The position numbers and the translations under genes are program-made. Below the pieces are notes generated by a model. It ran no database searches and was not told the DNA's origin. It worked only from the letters and a program-made list of their open reading frames with translations. A stretch of 64,000 nucleotides of DNA from Oceaniferula spumae (lineage in GTDB: Bacteria > Verrucomicrobiota > Verrucomicrobiia > Verrucomicrobiales > Akkermansiaceae). Positions 1 to 8,902 of this stretch are shown piece by piece. Each line of letters begins with the position of its first letter. The stretch's first letter is position 1. The stretch is taken from NCBI RefSeq assembly GCF_042849255.1, contig NZ_AP026866.1, positions 3,286,001 to 3,350,000 on the forward strand. Reading direction: 5' to 3'.

Positions 1-54
1 TACAAGTGGGCCAAGCAGCGCAGCGACGACGAGCTGGCCAAAAAGAAAAAGTAA
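1..54 (+). CDS. 3' end of an unidentified gene
   Basis: The window opens inside a reading frame that runs 17 codons to a TAA stop. The visible tail is lysine-rich and ends in a run of lysines, as in many cytoplasmic or RNA-binding proteins, but too little is present to name it. A strong hairpin with a T-rich tail follows about 30 bases later, which supports this being the true end of a plus-strand transcript. Confidence 0.5.
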   Translation, partial: YKWAKQRSDDELAKKKK

Positions 55-82
55 GCACCTCGTTCTTACCAAATTATTTCAG

Positions 83-117
83 CAGGCGGAGGGTTCACAC
101 CCTCCGCCTGTTTCTTT
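83..117 (+). terminator. Rho-independent terminator
   Basis: An 11-bp perfect stem (CAGGCGGAGGG pairing with CCCTCCGCCTG) with a six-base loop is followed by TTTCTTT on the plus strand. It lies just behind the partial gene at the window start and separates it from the minus-strand ABC transporter genes. Confidence 0.85.
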
Positions 118-169
118 GGTAACGGGAGCGGTATCTGATTTGATCGCGAATGACTTACTGATAGAGTGC

Positions 170-1840
170 CTACTCTACGATTAACGAGCCCAGATCCGTC
201 CTGGGTGAACAGTAATATTTCCTAGAGCAGAACAACATGACTGCTGTGAGGAGCAGGTTGATTAAAGTGCACCAGAGGAGCAGTGTGTAGCTTGTATCAA
301 CCGACACCAATGTCCATAAACCGGCACCACTGGAGCCAACGAGCATCACAACGATGAGCAAGGTGAAGATCCAGACAAAGCAACCGCGAGTCATGGAGAG
401 GACACCGCGCTGATTATTACTCAACGAAGAGCTGGCGATGAACATGGGTAAAATCCAAAACATCACCCAAATGGTAGCTGACAGCGAATGCGCGACGACA
501 TAGTCCCATCCGGAAACTTCGATATGCAGTAGTCGACGTCCAAGGACCCATGTGATAACTGTAAAGACGGGGAGGGCAAACAACGAGCGCACCAAGTGCT
601 CACGGATGCGGAGACCCCACATGCTAGCAAGTGACAGAGGAAAGATGGTCGACCCGGGAGTTTCCAAGGTGAGACTGATCGGCAGGGCCTGCATGAAATG
701 TTTCCCGATGATGGATGATGGAAAAACGGAGCAACTAGCGGCAAACATTAGGATGAAGCCCGCAATGTTGACCATAGCATGAACAGCGGAGGGCAACGTC
801 AGGTTCAGTTCCAATAGGAGGGCACTGGCCGAGACCAAACCAAGTCCCTGAATCCAACGACGGGTCAGAGGCGGCAGTCCGACGAATTGACCGAGCAATC
901 GCTGTTGTGGAGTCAGGCAGAGCAGCAAGAGTTGTTCGATCCAACCGCACTTAGGTGGTTCATAGGCGAATGATTCACATTTCAAATCTTGAGGTGTGAT
1001 CGGGTCAGCCGAAATTTCTTCAGTCAGGTCATCGAAATCCTCGTAGTATTCATCAGAGTGATCCCAAGAGATGCGGACAAAAACCCACTCTTTCAGATGA
1101 TGGTAGATGAAGAAAATGCCCATTAGCGAGACGGCAAAAGCAATGATCCATCTCCAAGGATCGAATCCATGGTCGAGCACTTGGATTGGATAGGCTGGGG
1201 GCCAGAAGTTGAGCAGCGGTGTTTCAATGGCTGATCTCCAAGGCGGCAGTGTTAGAAAAACTTGTTCAAGCCAGAGAAACACACCGGTGACAAGCGCTAG
1301 CACCATAAGAATCCAGCTGGGGATTAGTAATTGAAGTAACAAGCCCACACAGAATGCCAGCCAAACAACAACGATGGATGCCAAAGCACATTGCCACCAC
1401 GCTGTATAAACAAGCCCGAGATCATCTCTAGCTAGGAAGGAAACTAGTGCAATGATGATCGTGAACCAAAGAGCCGTTCGCAATCTACCTCGGAAGGTGT
1501 GAAGTCTGGCAAGGTTGCTCGAAGCGGGTGTCGCCGATAGAAAATCCGAATCCCTGGTGAGACCAAGAGCCATGACCCAGAGGCTAGAGAGCAGGAATCC
1601 TAGACATGAGAAAACGATGATAAAGGTGCTGATCTGCTCAGAACGTGTGTGGGGCATCCTAAAACAGATCGAGTACAAGACCATGGTGGTGATGTACACC
1701 ATTACGAGCCGCCAAAATAGTTTACTGAAGTTTTCACTCGATCGGTTACCTCTTTCCGGACGAAGCCTGCGTTCCCTAACTCGCTGCTTCCACGAAGTGG
1801 TGAGGGAATGTAGGGTGGATTTGTCTCTAAGAACGGACAT
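170..1840 (-). CDS. Multi-spanning membrane protein, probable ABC transporter permease
   Basis: A 556-residue very hydrophobic protein with roughly ten to twelve predicted membrane helices. A basic N-terminal tail comes before the first helix (about residue 45) and an acidic cytoplasmic loop lies near residues 260-300. I see no named domain. Its start lies two bases after the stop of the upstream ABC ATPase gene, so the two are almost certainly co-translated; this is the main reason to call it the membrane subunit of an ABC-2-like exporter. The substrate is unknown. No signal peptide is seen. It ends close to the terminator of the preceding plus-strand gene. Confidence 0.7.
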   Translation of the reverse strand: MSVLRDKSTLHSLTTSWKQRVRERRLRPERGNRSSENFSKLFWRLVMVYITTMVLYSICFRMPHTRSEQISTFIIVFSCLGFLLSSLWVMALGLTRDSDFLSATPASSNLARLHTFRGRLRTALWFTIIIALVSFLARDDLGLVYTAWWQCALASIVVVWLAFCVGLLLQLLIPSWILMVLALVTGVFLWLEQVFLTLPPWRSAIETPLLNFWPPAYPIQVLDHGFDPWRWIIAFAVSLMGIFFIYHHLKEWVFVRISWDHSDEYYEDFDDLTEEISADPITPQDLKCESFAYEPPKCGWIEQLLLLCLTPQQRLLGQFVGLPPLTRRWIQGLGLVSASALLLELNLTLPSAVHAMVNIAGFILMFAASCSVFPSSIIGKHFMQALPISLTLETPGSTIFPLSLASMWGLRIREHLVRSLFALPVFTVITWVLGRRLLHIEVSGWDYVVAHSLSATIWVMFWILPMFIASSSLSNNQRGVLSMTRGCFVWIFTLLIVVMLVGSSGAGLWTLVSVDTSYTLLLWCTLINLLLTAVMLFCSRKYYCSPRTDLGSLIVE

Positions 1841-1842
1841 GA

Positions 1843-2559
1843 TTATTGTTCTCGTAGTTTGTTGAATAGGGATTCGAGGTCGCCAGAGTTCTCAGCTAAC
1901 TCTAGAGCCGTGCCATCAGCTGCGAGGCCGCCGTTATGCACTACCCAGATGCGCGACGAGAATTTTTCGGCCAATTCCAATAGCTGTGTGGAGTAGATTA
2001 CAGTGTGGCCGCGTTCGACGGCTAATTTGGCGTGTTTTTTAAAGACGCTGATTCCTTGCGGGTCCATGCCCGATGCAAATGGCTCATCGATCAACCAAAG
2101 TTCGGGGTTCACGATGATGAGACAGGCGAGAGCCACTTTGAACATCTGTCCCCGCGAAAGTTTATTGATCGGTTTGCGACAATGGGCCAGTAGGTCGAGT
2201 TCTTCTAACAAGTTGATGATTTCCTCGTGTGGGGGAGGCGTCTCAACCTGCCAAAGCTTGATGAAAATAGCGATGTTCTCCAGTGGTGTCCGCTCAGTGA
2301 ACAGGACCGGAAAGTCGGGGAGAAAGCAGAGCTTGAGACGTTGCGAGATATTGTCTCGCAGGGCTGACTCTCCATCAAAGCGCAGGTCACCGCTATCTCT
2401 GCCAGCCATACCCGCTAGCATTCTGAGTAGAGTGGTTTTTCCTGAACCATTGACACCCAGGACACAGAGCAAAGTTCCAGCTTCGATCTCGGCTGACAAC
2501 TGGTTGTAGACAGTTTCTTGGCCGTATTGTTTGCAAATTTGATCCAGTTCAATGTGCAT
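1843..2559 (-). CDS. ABC transporter ATP-binding protein
   Basis: A 238-residue ATPase of ordinary length for a single nucleotide-binding domain. Visible motifs are Walker A (GVNGSGKTTLL, near residue 35), an atypical signature (LSRGQMFKVALA, with R in place of the usual G/S), Walker B (LWLIDEPFAS) and a switch histidine region near VIYSTQLLE. It powers transport together with the membrane protein directly downstream. It belongs to the family that pairs with ABC-2 permeases in drug, lipid or polysaccharide export; the cargo cannot be read from sequence. The 117-bp gap upstream separates it from a divergent plus-strand gene and must hold both promoters. Confidence 0.9.
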   Translation of the reverse strand: MHIELDQICKQYGQETVYNQLSAEIEAGTLLCVLGVNGSGKTTLLRMLAGMAGRDSGDLRFDGESALRDNISQRLKLCFLPDFPVLFTERTPLENIAIFIKLWQVETPPPHEEIINLLEELDLLAHCRKPINKLSRGQMFKVALACLIIVNPELWLIDEPFASGMDPQGISVFKKHAKLAVERGHTVIYSTQLLELAEKFSSRIWVVHNGGLAADGTALELAENSGDLESLFNKLREQ

Positions 2560-2676
2560 ACTGAATTGTTAGCCACAGAGAGTGGGTAGGCAAAGCTCTA
2601 TTACTCTGCCTCCAGCTGCGAGAATTTAGCTGAATAATTGCGCTGTTATTTTAAGGCCAGCGATTAGAATAACACC

Positions 2677-3759
2677 ATGCGTTCTCCCCACGTCACTCTC
2701 TGTCTGCTATGGTCTATAATAGCAGCAACTCAAGGCATCGCCGATCCAGTGAAAGCACCAGTCGGAGGGGTGTCTGGTCTAAATGAGGGATATTCCATTC
2801 AGCGGACTCCGTCTAAGAAGGTGGCCTGCACGTTATTTTATATGGTGGTAGCTCCTCAGCTGGATGCGCAAGAGTGGGTTTTTGTGGCTCCTTGGGCACC
2901 GGATACACCTGGCCAGAATGTGCAATACGTTCGGAGTTCACCCGCTGGAAAAATCGCCTGCGACCATAGTATCTATGAACGCAAGTTATTGACGTGTAGA
3001 ATCATAGGCGGCGAAAGCACTCGCACTACAGCCGGAGTGAAGGTCTTCTATGGAGCTCAGTTGTATGCTCGCCATCTTTCCAAGAATGATGAACTCGCTG
3101 CCGTGAAAACAACTGTGGAGAATCTAACAAAATCAGACAGGTCGTTGTTTTTGAGGGCTGACCAATACTATGGCCACAGAAACACCGACTTCAGCGCTTG
3201 GGTTAAAGAGAAGGGTTACCTTCGTAGAAAAGGTGAGGGTGAAATCGATTTCGCGGGCCGCGTGTTTCAGGACATGGCGCAGTCATTCACTTACGATTAT
3301 GCGGTAAAGATGGACCGTAGCCTGATGTCAGTCTGCCATGATAGAAAATCGGACTGCGGAGGATTATCCTTCGTATTCGTCTCAGTGATGCGCTCGCAAG
3401 GGATACCAGCCCGGTCGATGTTTGGACGGTGGGCTACGTCAGCTGTCAAAGACCAGAAGGTGAAAGGCGTCGATTATTATCAGTCCCATGTGAAAGCAGA
3501 GTTCTACGCTCAAGGGGTCGGCTGGGTGCCGGTTGATATCTCATCAGCTGTCTTGCACGATCGCAGTGAGTCGAAGCTGGCTTACTTTGGGCAAGACAAG
3601 GGGGATTTTATCACGATGCACTTCGATCCCGGTCTGGAAGTGGACTCCTATCATTTTGGTAAACAGAAATTGGATTGGCTACAAAACGTCGTCTTCTGGG
3701 TAAGCGGTAGCGGAAGCTTGAACGGACGCATCGGAACAGGTGGCTGGGAAGTGAAATGA
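2677..3759 (+). CDS. Secreted transglutaminase-like protein
   Basis: A 360-residue protein with an N-terminal signal peptide (hydrophobic core CLLWSIIAA, likely cut before residue 25). The C-terminal half carries the transglutaminase-like papain-fold triad: Cys in SDCGGLS (about residue 226), His in QSHVKAEFY (about 270) and Asp in WVPVDIS (about 287). The N-terminal half (30-150) resembles the beta-rich domain that often precedes such cores. Family members cleave or cross-link peptides or act on the cell wall; the substrate here is unknown. It is divergent from the ABC operon and followed, after a short gap, by an SHD1-esterase gene on the same strand. Confidence 0.8.
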   Translation: MRSPHVTLCLLWSIIAATQGIADPVKAPVGGVSGLNEGYSIQRTPSKKVACTLFYMVVAPQLDAQEWVFVAPWAPDTPGQNVQYVRSSPAGKIACDHSIYERKLLTCRIIGGESTRTTAGVKVFYGAQLYARHLSKNDELAAVKTTVENLTKSDRSLFLRADQYYGHRNTDFSAWVKEKGYLRRKGEGEIDFAGRVFQDMAQSFTYDYAVKMDRSLMSVCHDRKSDCGGLSFVFVSVMRSQGIPARSMFGRWATSAVKDQKVKGVDYYQSHVKAEFYAQGVGWVPVDISSAVLHDRSESKLAYFGQDKGDFITMHFDPGLEVDSYHFGKQKLDWLQNVVFWVSGSGSLNGRIGTGGWEVK

Positions 3760-3831
3760 GAACCGGTTGATTCTATGCATCACATGATTTCGCTTGTGAT
3801 CACATCTGTGCCCATCAATAGTCGTTTGGTC

Positions 3832-5091
3832 ATGAAAAGGTATTTGTTCTATGCTCTGTTAGTTTCCTTTTGGTCGTTTGCTATGGCTGCCGAGCCGACT
3901 GAAATGCGCGACTGGAAAGCCGAGAGCGGTCATAGGGTGAAAGCCAAGGCTCTGAAGGTAGAGGGAGGTAAGGTGCATTTTGAACGTGAAAACGGTAAGA
4001 CAATCACGGTGCCAATGAGCAAGCTGGTAGAGGACGATCAGCAGTTTCTGACCAAACACTTTGAGCTCGATGTAGGCGCTGAAAATGACAATGGCAAAGA
4101 CGGTCCTACCACTGTCGCCGCCGATGACCTCGGGTATCCACTTGGTAAGACCACTGCAGAGCTCGATTGCGGCGAGGGAGCACATTGCTTTTTCTATCTG
4201 CCAAAGTCATTGGAGAAAGGGAAACAATACCCGGTCCTTTTCATCATGAGTCCGGGAGGTGGCAGTGCAGGCGTAGCGAACCGTTACGTGGCTGGCGCAG
4301 AGCGCAACGGATGGATCCTGGCTGTTTCCAAGGAGTCAAAAAACGGAAACAACAATAGCGGTAAGGCGATCCTCGCGATGATCAATTTCACCAAAGGTAA
4401 GTTGCCGATCGATGAAAAGCGCATGTATACCACAGGGTTTTCCGGTGGTTCGCGCATGGCTTACTGGACTTCCCAACAGGAAAAAAAGATCGCCGGCATC
4501 ATCGCATGCGGTGCCGGTGGCGATGTCGGTAGTCGTAAGCAGGTGGTGTACGGACTATGCGGCAGTAACTGTTTCAACCGGACGGACATGGCGAACTCCT
4601 TCAAAGATATCGGCAGCAAGGGGCCTATCCTGAGATACTTCGAAGGCAAACATGTGTGGGCGGATTCAGAAATGTGCGATGATGCCATCACCCATCTCAA
4701 CGGAGTTTTTCTTTCCGACAACAAATCGAAATATGCAGATGACTACACACGCTATGTGCAGCAGGTTTCTGAACTGGTAAAACAGAACACCGACTCCAAA
4801 CCTAAGCGTGCCTTCATGTGGGCCGACTTCATGAAACGCTACGACATGGAGACAGACGACTCGAGGAAAGCATTCAGCAGCTTGGAAAGTGACGAGGCGA
4901 ATGTGTCGTTCGTCAAAGGCTTGTATGATGTCCGTAATTTTGCGGAGAAGACTTTCGGTAAAATTCCAGCGTCTCAATGGAAGGCAGACCCGAAAGTCGC
5001 TGCCGCATGTTTGCGGGAAGCCAAACGTTACGCCGGTTTTTACTGGGAGAAGATCCTTCAGAAAATGAGCGAAGATGCCCAGAAATTCTGA
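3832..5091 (+). CDS. Exported SHD1-domain plus alpha/beta-hydrolase protein
   Basis: The start at 3832 is chosen because the protein then begins with a clean signal peptide (MKRYLFYALLVS, ending near AMAA); the frame is open further upstream. After the signal lies an SHD1 domain (about residues 22-75; pattern RDWKAESGHRVKAKAL ... VPMSKL), common in Planctomycetes and Verrucomicrobia. A PHB-depolymerase/esterase-like alpha/beta-hydrolase domain follows, with an oxyanion-side loop (SPGGGSAG) and the nucleophile elbow GFSGGSR near residue 203; a likely catalytic His is in EGKHVW. It is probably an exported esterase or peptidase. The total of 419 residues fits two domains plus a helical C-terminal tail. 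Confidence 0.75.
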   Translation: MKRYLFYALLVSFWSFAMAAEPTEMRDWKAESGHRVKAKALKVEGGKVHFERENGKTITVPMSKLVEDDQQFLTKHFELDVGAENDNGKDGPTTVAADDLGYPLGKTTAELDCGEGAHCFFYLPKSLEKGKQYPVLFIMSPGGGSAGVANRYVAGAERNGWILAVSKESKNGNNNSGKAILAMINFTKGKLPIDEKRMYTTGFSGGSRMAYWTSQQEKKIAGIIACGAGGDVGSRKQVVYGLCGSNCFNRTDMANSFKDIGSKGPILRYFEGKHVWADSEMCDDAITHLNGVFLSDNKSKYADDYTRYVQQVSELVKQNTDSKPKRAFMWADFMKRYDMETDDSRKAFSSLESDEANVSFVKGLYDVRNFAEKTFGKIPASQWKADPKVAAACLREAKRYAGFYWEKILQKMSEDAQKF

Positions 5092-5213
5092 ATGCCTCTG
5101 CAGAAGAAACGTGGAAAGTTGGCATGACGTAGACTGGAACCACTAATATCACATCTTTCTTGCTAGCCCGTAATCGAACGTTTAAAAAAGAAGTAAAGCA
5201 CGACAATCATCCC

Positions 5214-6791
5214 ATGAGTTCATCAAAATCCCTCCGAAGCCAAAGCGAATTGGAAAAGCAAATGACAGCTGCAGCCAATGCGACTGGCGAATCCTCCGAC
5301 GAAAAAAAACCTACAATCTTGGTGGTGACACCTGAGATTACTTACCTTCCAGAGGGGATGGGGAACATGGCGCAGCGCATGAGCGCCAAGGCAGGTGGTA
5401 TGGCCGATGTTTCAGCATCACTGGTGAGTGCTCTCTATGATCAGGGTGCTGATGTGCATGTGGCCCTGCCCAACTACCGTCGGATGTTCAACATGGATGT
5501 GCAGGCTGTTCATGATCGTGAATACAACCGAGTGCGTGAGAATATCGGGGTGGAGCGCATTCATCTTGCCGAAGATCGCATTTTCTATCACCGCGATGAA
5601 ATTTATGCCGATGAAAATCTCCGTGTCGCTCTGGCATTTCAGCGTGAGGTCATCAATCACATCATCCCTCGTGTCCGCCCTGACCTGATTCATTGCAACG
5701 ACTGGATGACGGGCTTGATTCCGGCTGTCGCCAAACGATTTGGCATCCCCAGCCTGATTACTCTGCACAACATTCACACGGAAAAAGTAACCATGGCCGA
5801 GATCGAGGACCGTGGCATTGATGCCGCCGAGTTCTGGCAACACCTCTACTTCGAACGCGCGCCTTATTCATATGAGGAGTCACGCGTCCATAACCCCACC
5901 GATCTTTTGGCCACTGGCATTTTTGCCGCCGATCACGTCAATACTGTGAGCCAGACCTTCCTGCATGAAGTCGTCGAGGGTCGCCATAGTTTTGTTCCCG
6001 ATTCAATCAAGAATGAGTTGGCTAACAAGCACTACGCCGGGTGTGCCAGCGGTATCCTGAACGCTCCTGATGTGTCCTACGATCCCACCACAGACAGCGC
6101 GCTCGAATTTAAATATGACCACGAAAACGTGGCTGAGGGTAAGGCGATCAATAAACAAAAGCTTCAGGAAAGCATCGGTCTGAACGTCAACCCGAATGCT
6201 CCAATCCTGTTTTGGCCGTCACGCTTGGACCCGATGCAAAAGGGCTGTCAGCTCTTCGCAGACATTCTCTACGAGACTGTTTCCGATTACTCAGGCCTCG
6301 ACCTGCAGGTGGCCATCATCGCCAATGGCTCGTTCCAGAAACATTTCAAAAACATCGTCAAAATGCACGGTCTGGAAGGCCGTGTCGCGGTTGTCGATTT
6401 CAATGAAAACCTGTCTCGTCTTGGCTATGCGGGCTCGGACTTCATGATCATGCCATCGCGCTTCGAGCCATGTGGTCTTCCCCAGATGGTCAGCCCGAAA
6501 TACGGCACCCTGTCCATCGCCCACGATACCGGTGGTATCCACGATACCTGTGAGCACATGCACCACGATGGAAACCTGGGCAATGGCTTCCGCTTCCAGC
6601 ACTATAGCCCTGAAGGCCTTCGCTGGGGTGTTGATGAGGCTATCGGCTTCTACAAACGTTCCCCGGAAGACAAAGAACGCATTCTCTCCCGTGTCATGCG
6701 CGAGTCTGCCGAACGCTTCAATCATACAACAACCGCCGCCGAGTATATCAAACGCTACGAGACGATGCTTGGGTGTAAGATCGGCAAGTGA
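5214..6791 (+). CDS. glgA: Glycogen synthase (GT5 family)
   Basis: Transfers glucose from a nucleotide sugar to the growing alpha-1,4-glucan chain. The GT5 family is recognised by the KAGGMADV ADP-glucose-binding loop (about residues 58-65), the HNIH motif, the GILNAPD stretch, RLDPMQKG, and the catalytic-end motif PSRFEPCGLPQ (about 412-422) followed by the TGG loop. The start at ATG 5214 is preferred over an upstream TTG because it gives the usual layout: a short polar tail, then ILVVTPEI. At 525 residues it is near the family norm. No other glycogen gene is adjacent; a phosphohexomutase lies 25 kb away at 31463. Confidence 0.92.
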   Translation: MSSSKSLRSQSELEKQMTAAANATGESSDEKKPTILVVTPEITYLPEGMGNMAQRMSAKAGGMADVSASLVSALYDQGADVHVALPNYRRMFNMDVQAVHDREYNRVRENIGVERIHLAEDRIFYHRDEIYADENLRVALAFQREVINHIIPRVRPDLIHCNDWMTGLIPAVAKRFGIPSLITLHNIHTEKVTMAEIEDRGIDAAEFWQHLYFERAPYSYEESRVHNPTDLLATGIFAADHVNTVSQTFLHEVVEGRHSFVPDSIKNELANKHYAGCASGILNAPDVSYDPTTDSALEFKYDHENVAEGKAINKQKLQESIGLNVNPNAPILFWPSRLDPMQKGCQLFADILYETVSDYSGLDLQVAIIANGSFQKHFKNIVKMHGLEGRVAVVDFNENLSRLGYAGSDFMIMPSRFEPCGLPQMVSPKYGTLSIAHDTGGIHDTCEHMHHDGNLGNGFRFQHYSPEGLRWGVDEAIGFYKRSPEDKERILSRVMRESAERFNHTTTAAEYIKRYETMLGCKIGK

Positions 6792-6895
6792 TGGTCAGGC
6801 TTCTTGGCCGGTTCATGGGAGATCCAGTTATTTGAATACTCCATTTAAATAGCTGCATTCGCATTCGTCCTAGATAGCTAAGGTCACTGCTTGTT

Positions 6896-8431
6896 ATGAT
6901 TACATCGAAGTTCATCGAAGATAGTTCGCTGCCCGTACTGTCGTGGTGTGCGCAGTTTGAAAAACAGAGCAACGCCCTGACCATCAGGCACGGTTCGGGC
7001 GTAGATGTCATTGGTAACGGATTTGTGGAAGGTGCTTGGGATGGCCAATTCTCTGACTTCGATTTTATCGATTCTTCTGTCATGTGTGGAACCGGCGGCA
7101 CGGTTTCGTCTGATGAGGCCCGCTTCATTGCCAGCACACATCGGCTCAATCCGATTGTTAGTATTGAGAAAGCCGGTGTAATCTATCTTTCCAACTCGAT
7201 CATGTTTGTCCTTACCGCTGCGGGTGAAGACTTGGATCCGATCTACCCATATTACCCTTATGATCTGATTAAAATTTGGAGACAAGGGGATCACTGCCCG
7301 GCTGGAGAGGTTCCATTAAGTTCGCAGAACAAGTTGCGCTTTCATTTCGGAGCATTGATTACCATCCAAAGTGGAGGCGACATTCAGTATGATTTTCCCT
7401 ATGCAGGTGAGGAACCCTCCGACTACCAAGAATACCACGCGACTCTCAGCCAGAAGGTCAAGCAGGTCGTTGCCAATGCGCAAGACCCAGCACGCAAGAT
7501 CCAGTTTGAACCTATCGCCGCACTCACTCAGGGGTACGACTCCAGTGCCACCTGCATCTTAGCCAAAGAGGCTGGCTGCGAAGATACCTTTTGCATTGCC
7601 GATTCACTACTGTCGAATCCCAGCTTGGACACGGGCGAGGAAAACGCACAGCGTCTCGGGATGAATTACTCCGAGGTGGATCGTTGGGATTTTAACAGTC
7701 TACCTTATGAGCGCACCGCTGAACTCTCCCTTTTTTCCCTGAGCTCTTATGCACCCGTGGCTGCCGCTGAAGAACTGTTAAACAACAGGCTGTTCATCAC
7801 CGGCCACCGCGGAGACCTGGTCTGGGACATCGGTAAAATCCAAGCGCACAAAAATTTGGAACACACTTGGGCACGTTTCCTAAGTGGAGTCAATATGATG
7901 GAATACAGACTTCGGGTGGGATTCTGCATTCTGTCGCCAGCGACCATTCTGGAACGTCATACGGAGGCGATCGACCGCATTTCACGCTCTGATGAGATGA
8001 AACCATGGTCAGTGGATAACCGTTACAATCGGCCCATTGCGAGACGTATCATTGAGGAGGGAGGTCTTCCCCGTGGTACTTTTGCTGGGAAAAAAATTGG
8101 TACGGGGCATTACAACTTCAGATATTCAAAGAAAGACACCACGCCCTTCATGATCCACTACGGCGAGTTTTTGAAACAAAGCCATGCAAACGTTCCCTGG
8201 ACAAAGCGGGCATACTGGAAAGCGCGCCACTGGATTGATGACATTCATTGGCGAAAGCTCAGCAGCGATAAGGCGAAACACATTCGCTCCACACCGCAGC
8301 AACGACGCTCTCCTTTCGTCTATAACGTCAGTCCGCTGAAGGCGAGATGGCACTCCTCCTTTACACTTCAGTGGGCATTTAGTATTCTAAAAGACAGGTA
8401 TTCGTTCAACCCATCGTCTCAAGATGAGTGA
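6896..8431 (+). CDS. Asparagine-synthase-like (PP-loop ATPase) protein
   Basis: A 511-residue protein without a signal peptide. Near residues 211-220 it has LTQGYDSSA, a variant of the SGGxDS PP-loop that binds ATP in asparagine synthetases and related amide-forming enzymes. The N-terminal 150 residues look like a degenerate Ntn fold but do not begin with the Cys needed for glutaminase activity, so an amide-forming reaction with another nitrogen or amine donor is more likely than asparagine synthesis. Related proteins occur in polysaccharide and peptide natural-product clusters. Its stop overlaps the start of the next gene (ATGAGTGA), implying translational coupling. The substrate is unknown and the family assignment rests mainly on the PP-loop. 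Confidence 0.6.
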   Translation: MITSKFIEDSSLPVLSWCAQFEKQSNALTIRHGSGVDVIGNGFVEGAWDGQFSDFDFIDSSVMCGTGGTVSSDEARFIASTHRLNPIVSIEKAGVIYLSNSIMFVLTAAGEDLDPIYPYYPYDLIKIWRQGDHCPAGEVPLSSQNKLRFHFGALITIQSGGDIQYDFPYAGEEPSDYQEYHATLSQKVKQVVANAQDPARKIQFEPIAALTQGYDSSATCILAKEAGCEDTFCIADSLLSNPSLDTGEENAQRLGMNYSEVDRWDFNSLPYERTAELSLFSLSSYAPVAAAEELLNNRLFITGHRGDLVWDIGKIQAHKNLEHTWARFLSGVNMMEYRLRVGFCILSPATILERHTEAIDRISRSDEMKPWSVDNRYNRPIARRIIEEGGLPRGTFAGKKIGTGHYNFRYSKKDTTPFMIHYGEFLKQSHANVPWTKRAYWKARHWIDDIHWRKLSSDKAKHIRSTPQQRRSPFVYNVSPLKARWHSSFTLQWAFSILKDRYSFNPSSQDE

Positions 8432-8894
8432 ATCTAACAACATTCGACCCATGAATAACCATTCATTTGTAAAAATTGAGAAGCATAAGCATAGCTCCGT
8501 TATGGCTTGGCTGGCCGCATTTCAAAAATGTGTGCAGGAACAGGATTATGAAGCAGGGATGTTACTTTTTGACGAACAGCTAGTATCCTTCGGCACCGTC
8601 ACAGAACGAAGCTATTCGCTCGATCATTTGGTCGATTCCCAATGGACTAAAGTATGGGGTGCCACCAAAGGGTTTCGCTTTCATCTGGAGGATACTTATC
8701 TTCTGGGCGACGAGCACAGTCCCACCGTCGTGGTTGCCACTCAATGGTCGTCGACGAGCCGTTGTAAAAAACAGCAACTCCGCTCGGGTCGATGCACCAT
8801 CGCTTTGGTCAAAAACACCGAAAATGATGCTCCTTACCTGGCAGTTCACACACACTTCTCCGTAGTGCCGGACGGCAGAGTCACCCAAGAGTGA
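8424..8894 (+). CDS. NTF2-fold (SnoaL-like) protein
   Basis: A 156-residue soluble protein. The central pattern DYEAGMLLFDEQLVSFGT, then a Trp-rich WTKVWGATKGFRF stretch, matches the NTF2/SnoaL-like superfamily, whose members are small cone-shaped enzymes or binding proteins. The gene starts inside the last codons of the asparagine-synthase-like gene, so the two proteins are made together and probably act on the same pathway. It converges on the ATP-grasp gene with an 8-bp gap. Catalytic residues cannot be assigned. Confidence 0.65.
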   Translation: MSESNNIRPMNNHSFVKIEKHKHSSVMAWLAAFQKCVQEQDYEAGMLLFDEQLVSFGTVTERSYSLDHLVDSQWTKVWGATKGFRFHLEDTYLLGDEHSPTVVVATQWSSTSRCKKQQLRSGRCTIALVKNTENDAPYLAVHTHFSVVPDGRVTQE

Positions 8895-8902
8895 TTGATG
8901 GG

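Noticed and set aside
463..950. Minus- and plus-strand open frames of 71-93 codons inside the permease gene
   Set aside because: They overlap the long hydrophobic permease in other frames, lack family motifs, and have unlikely composition.
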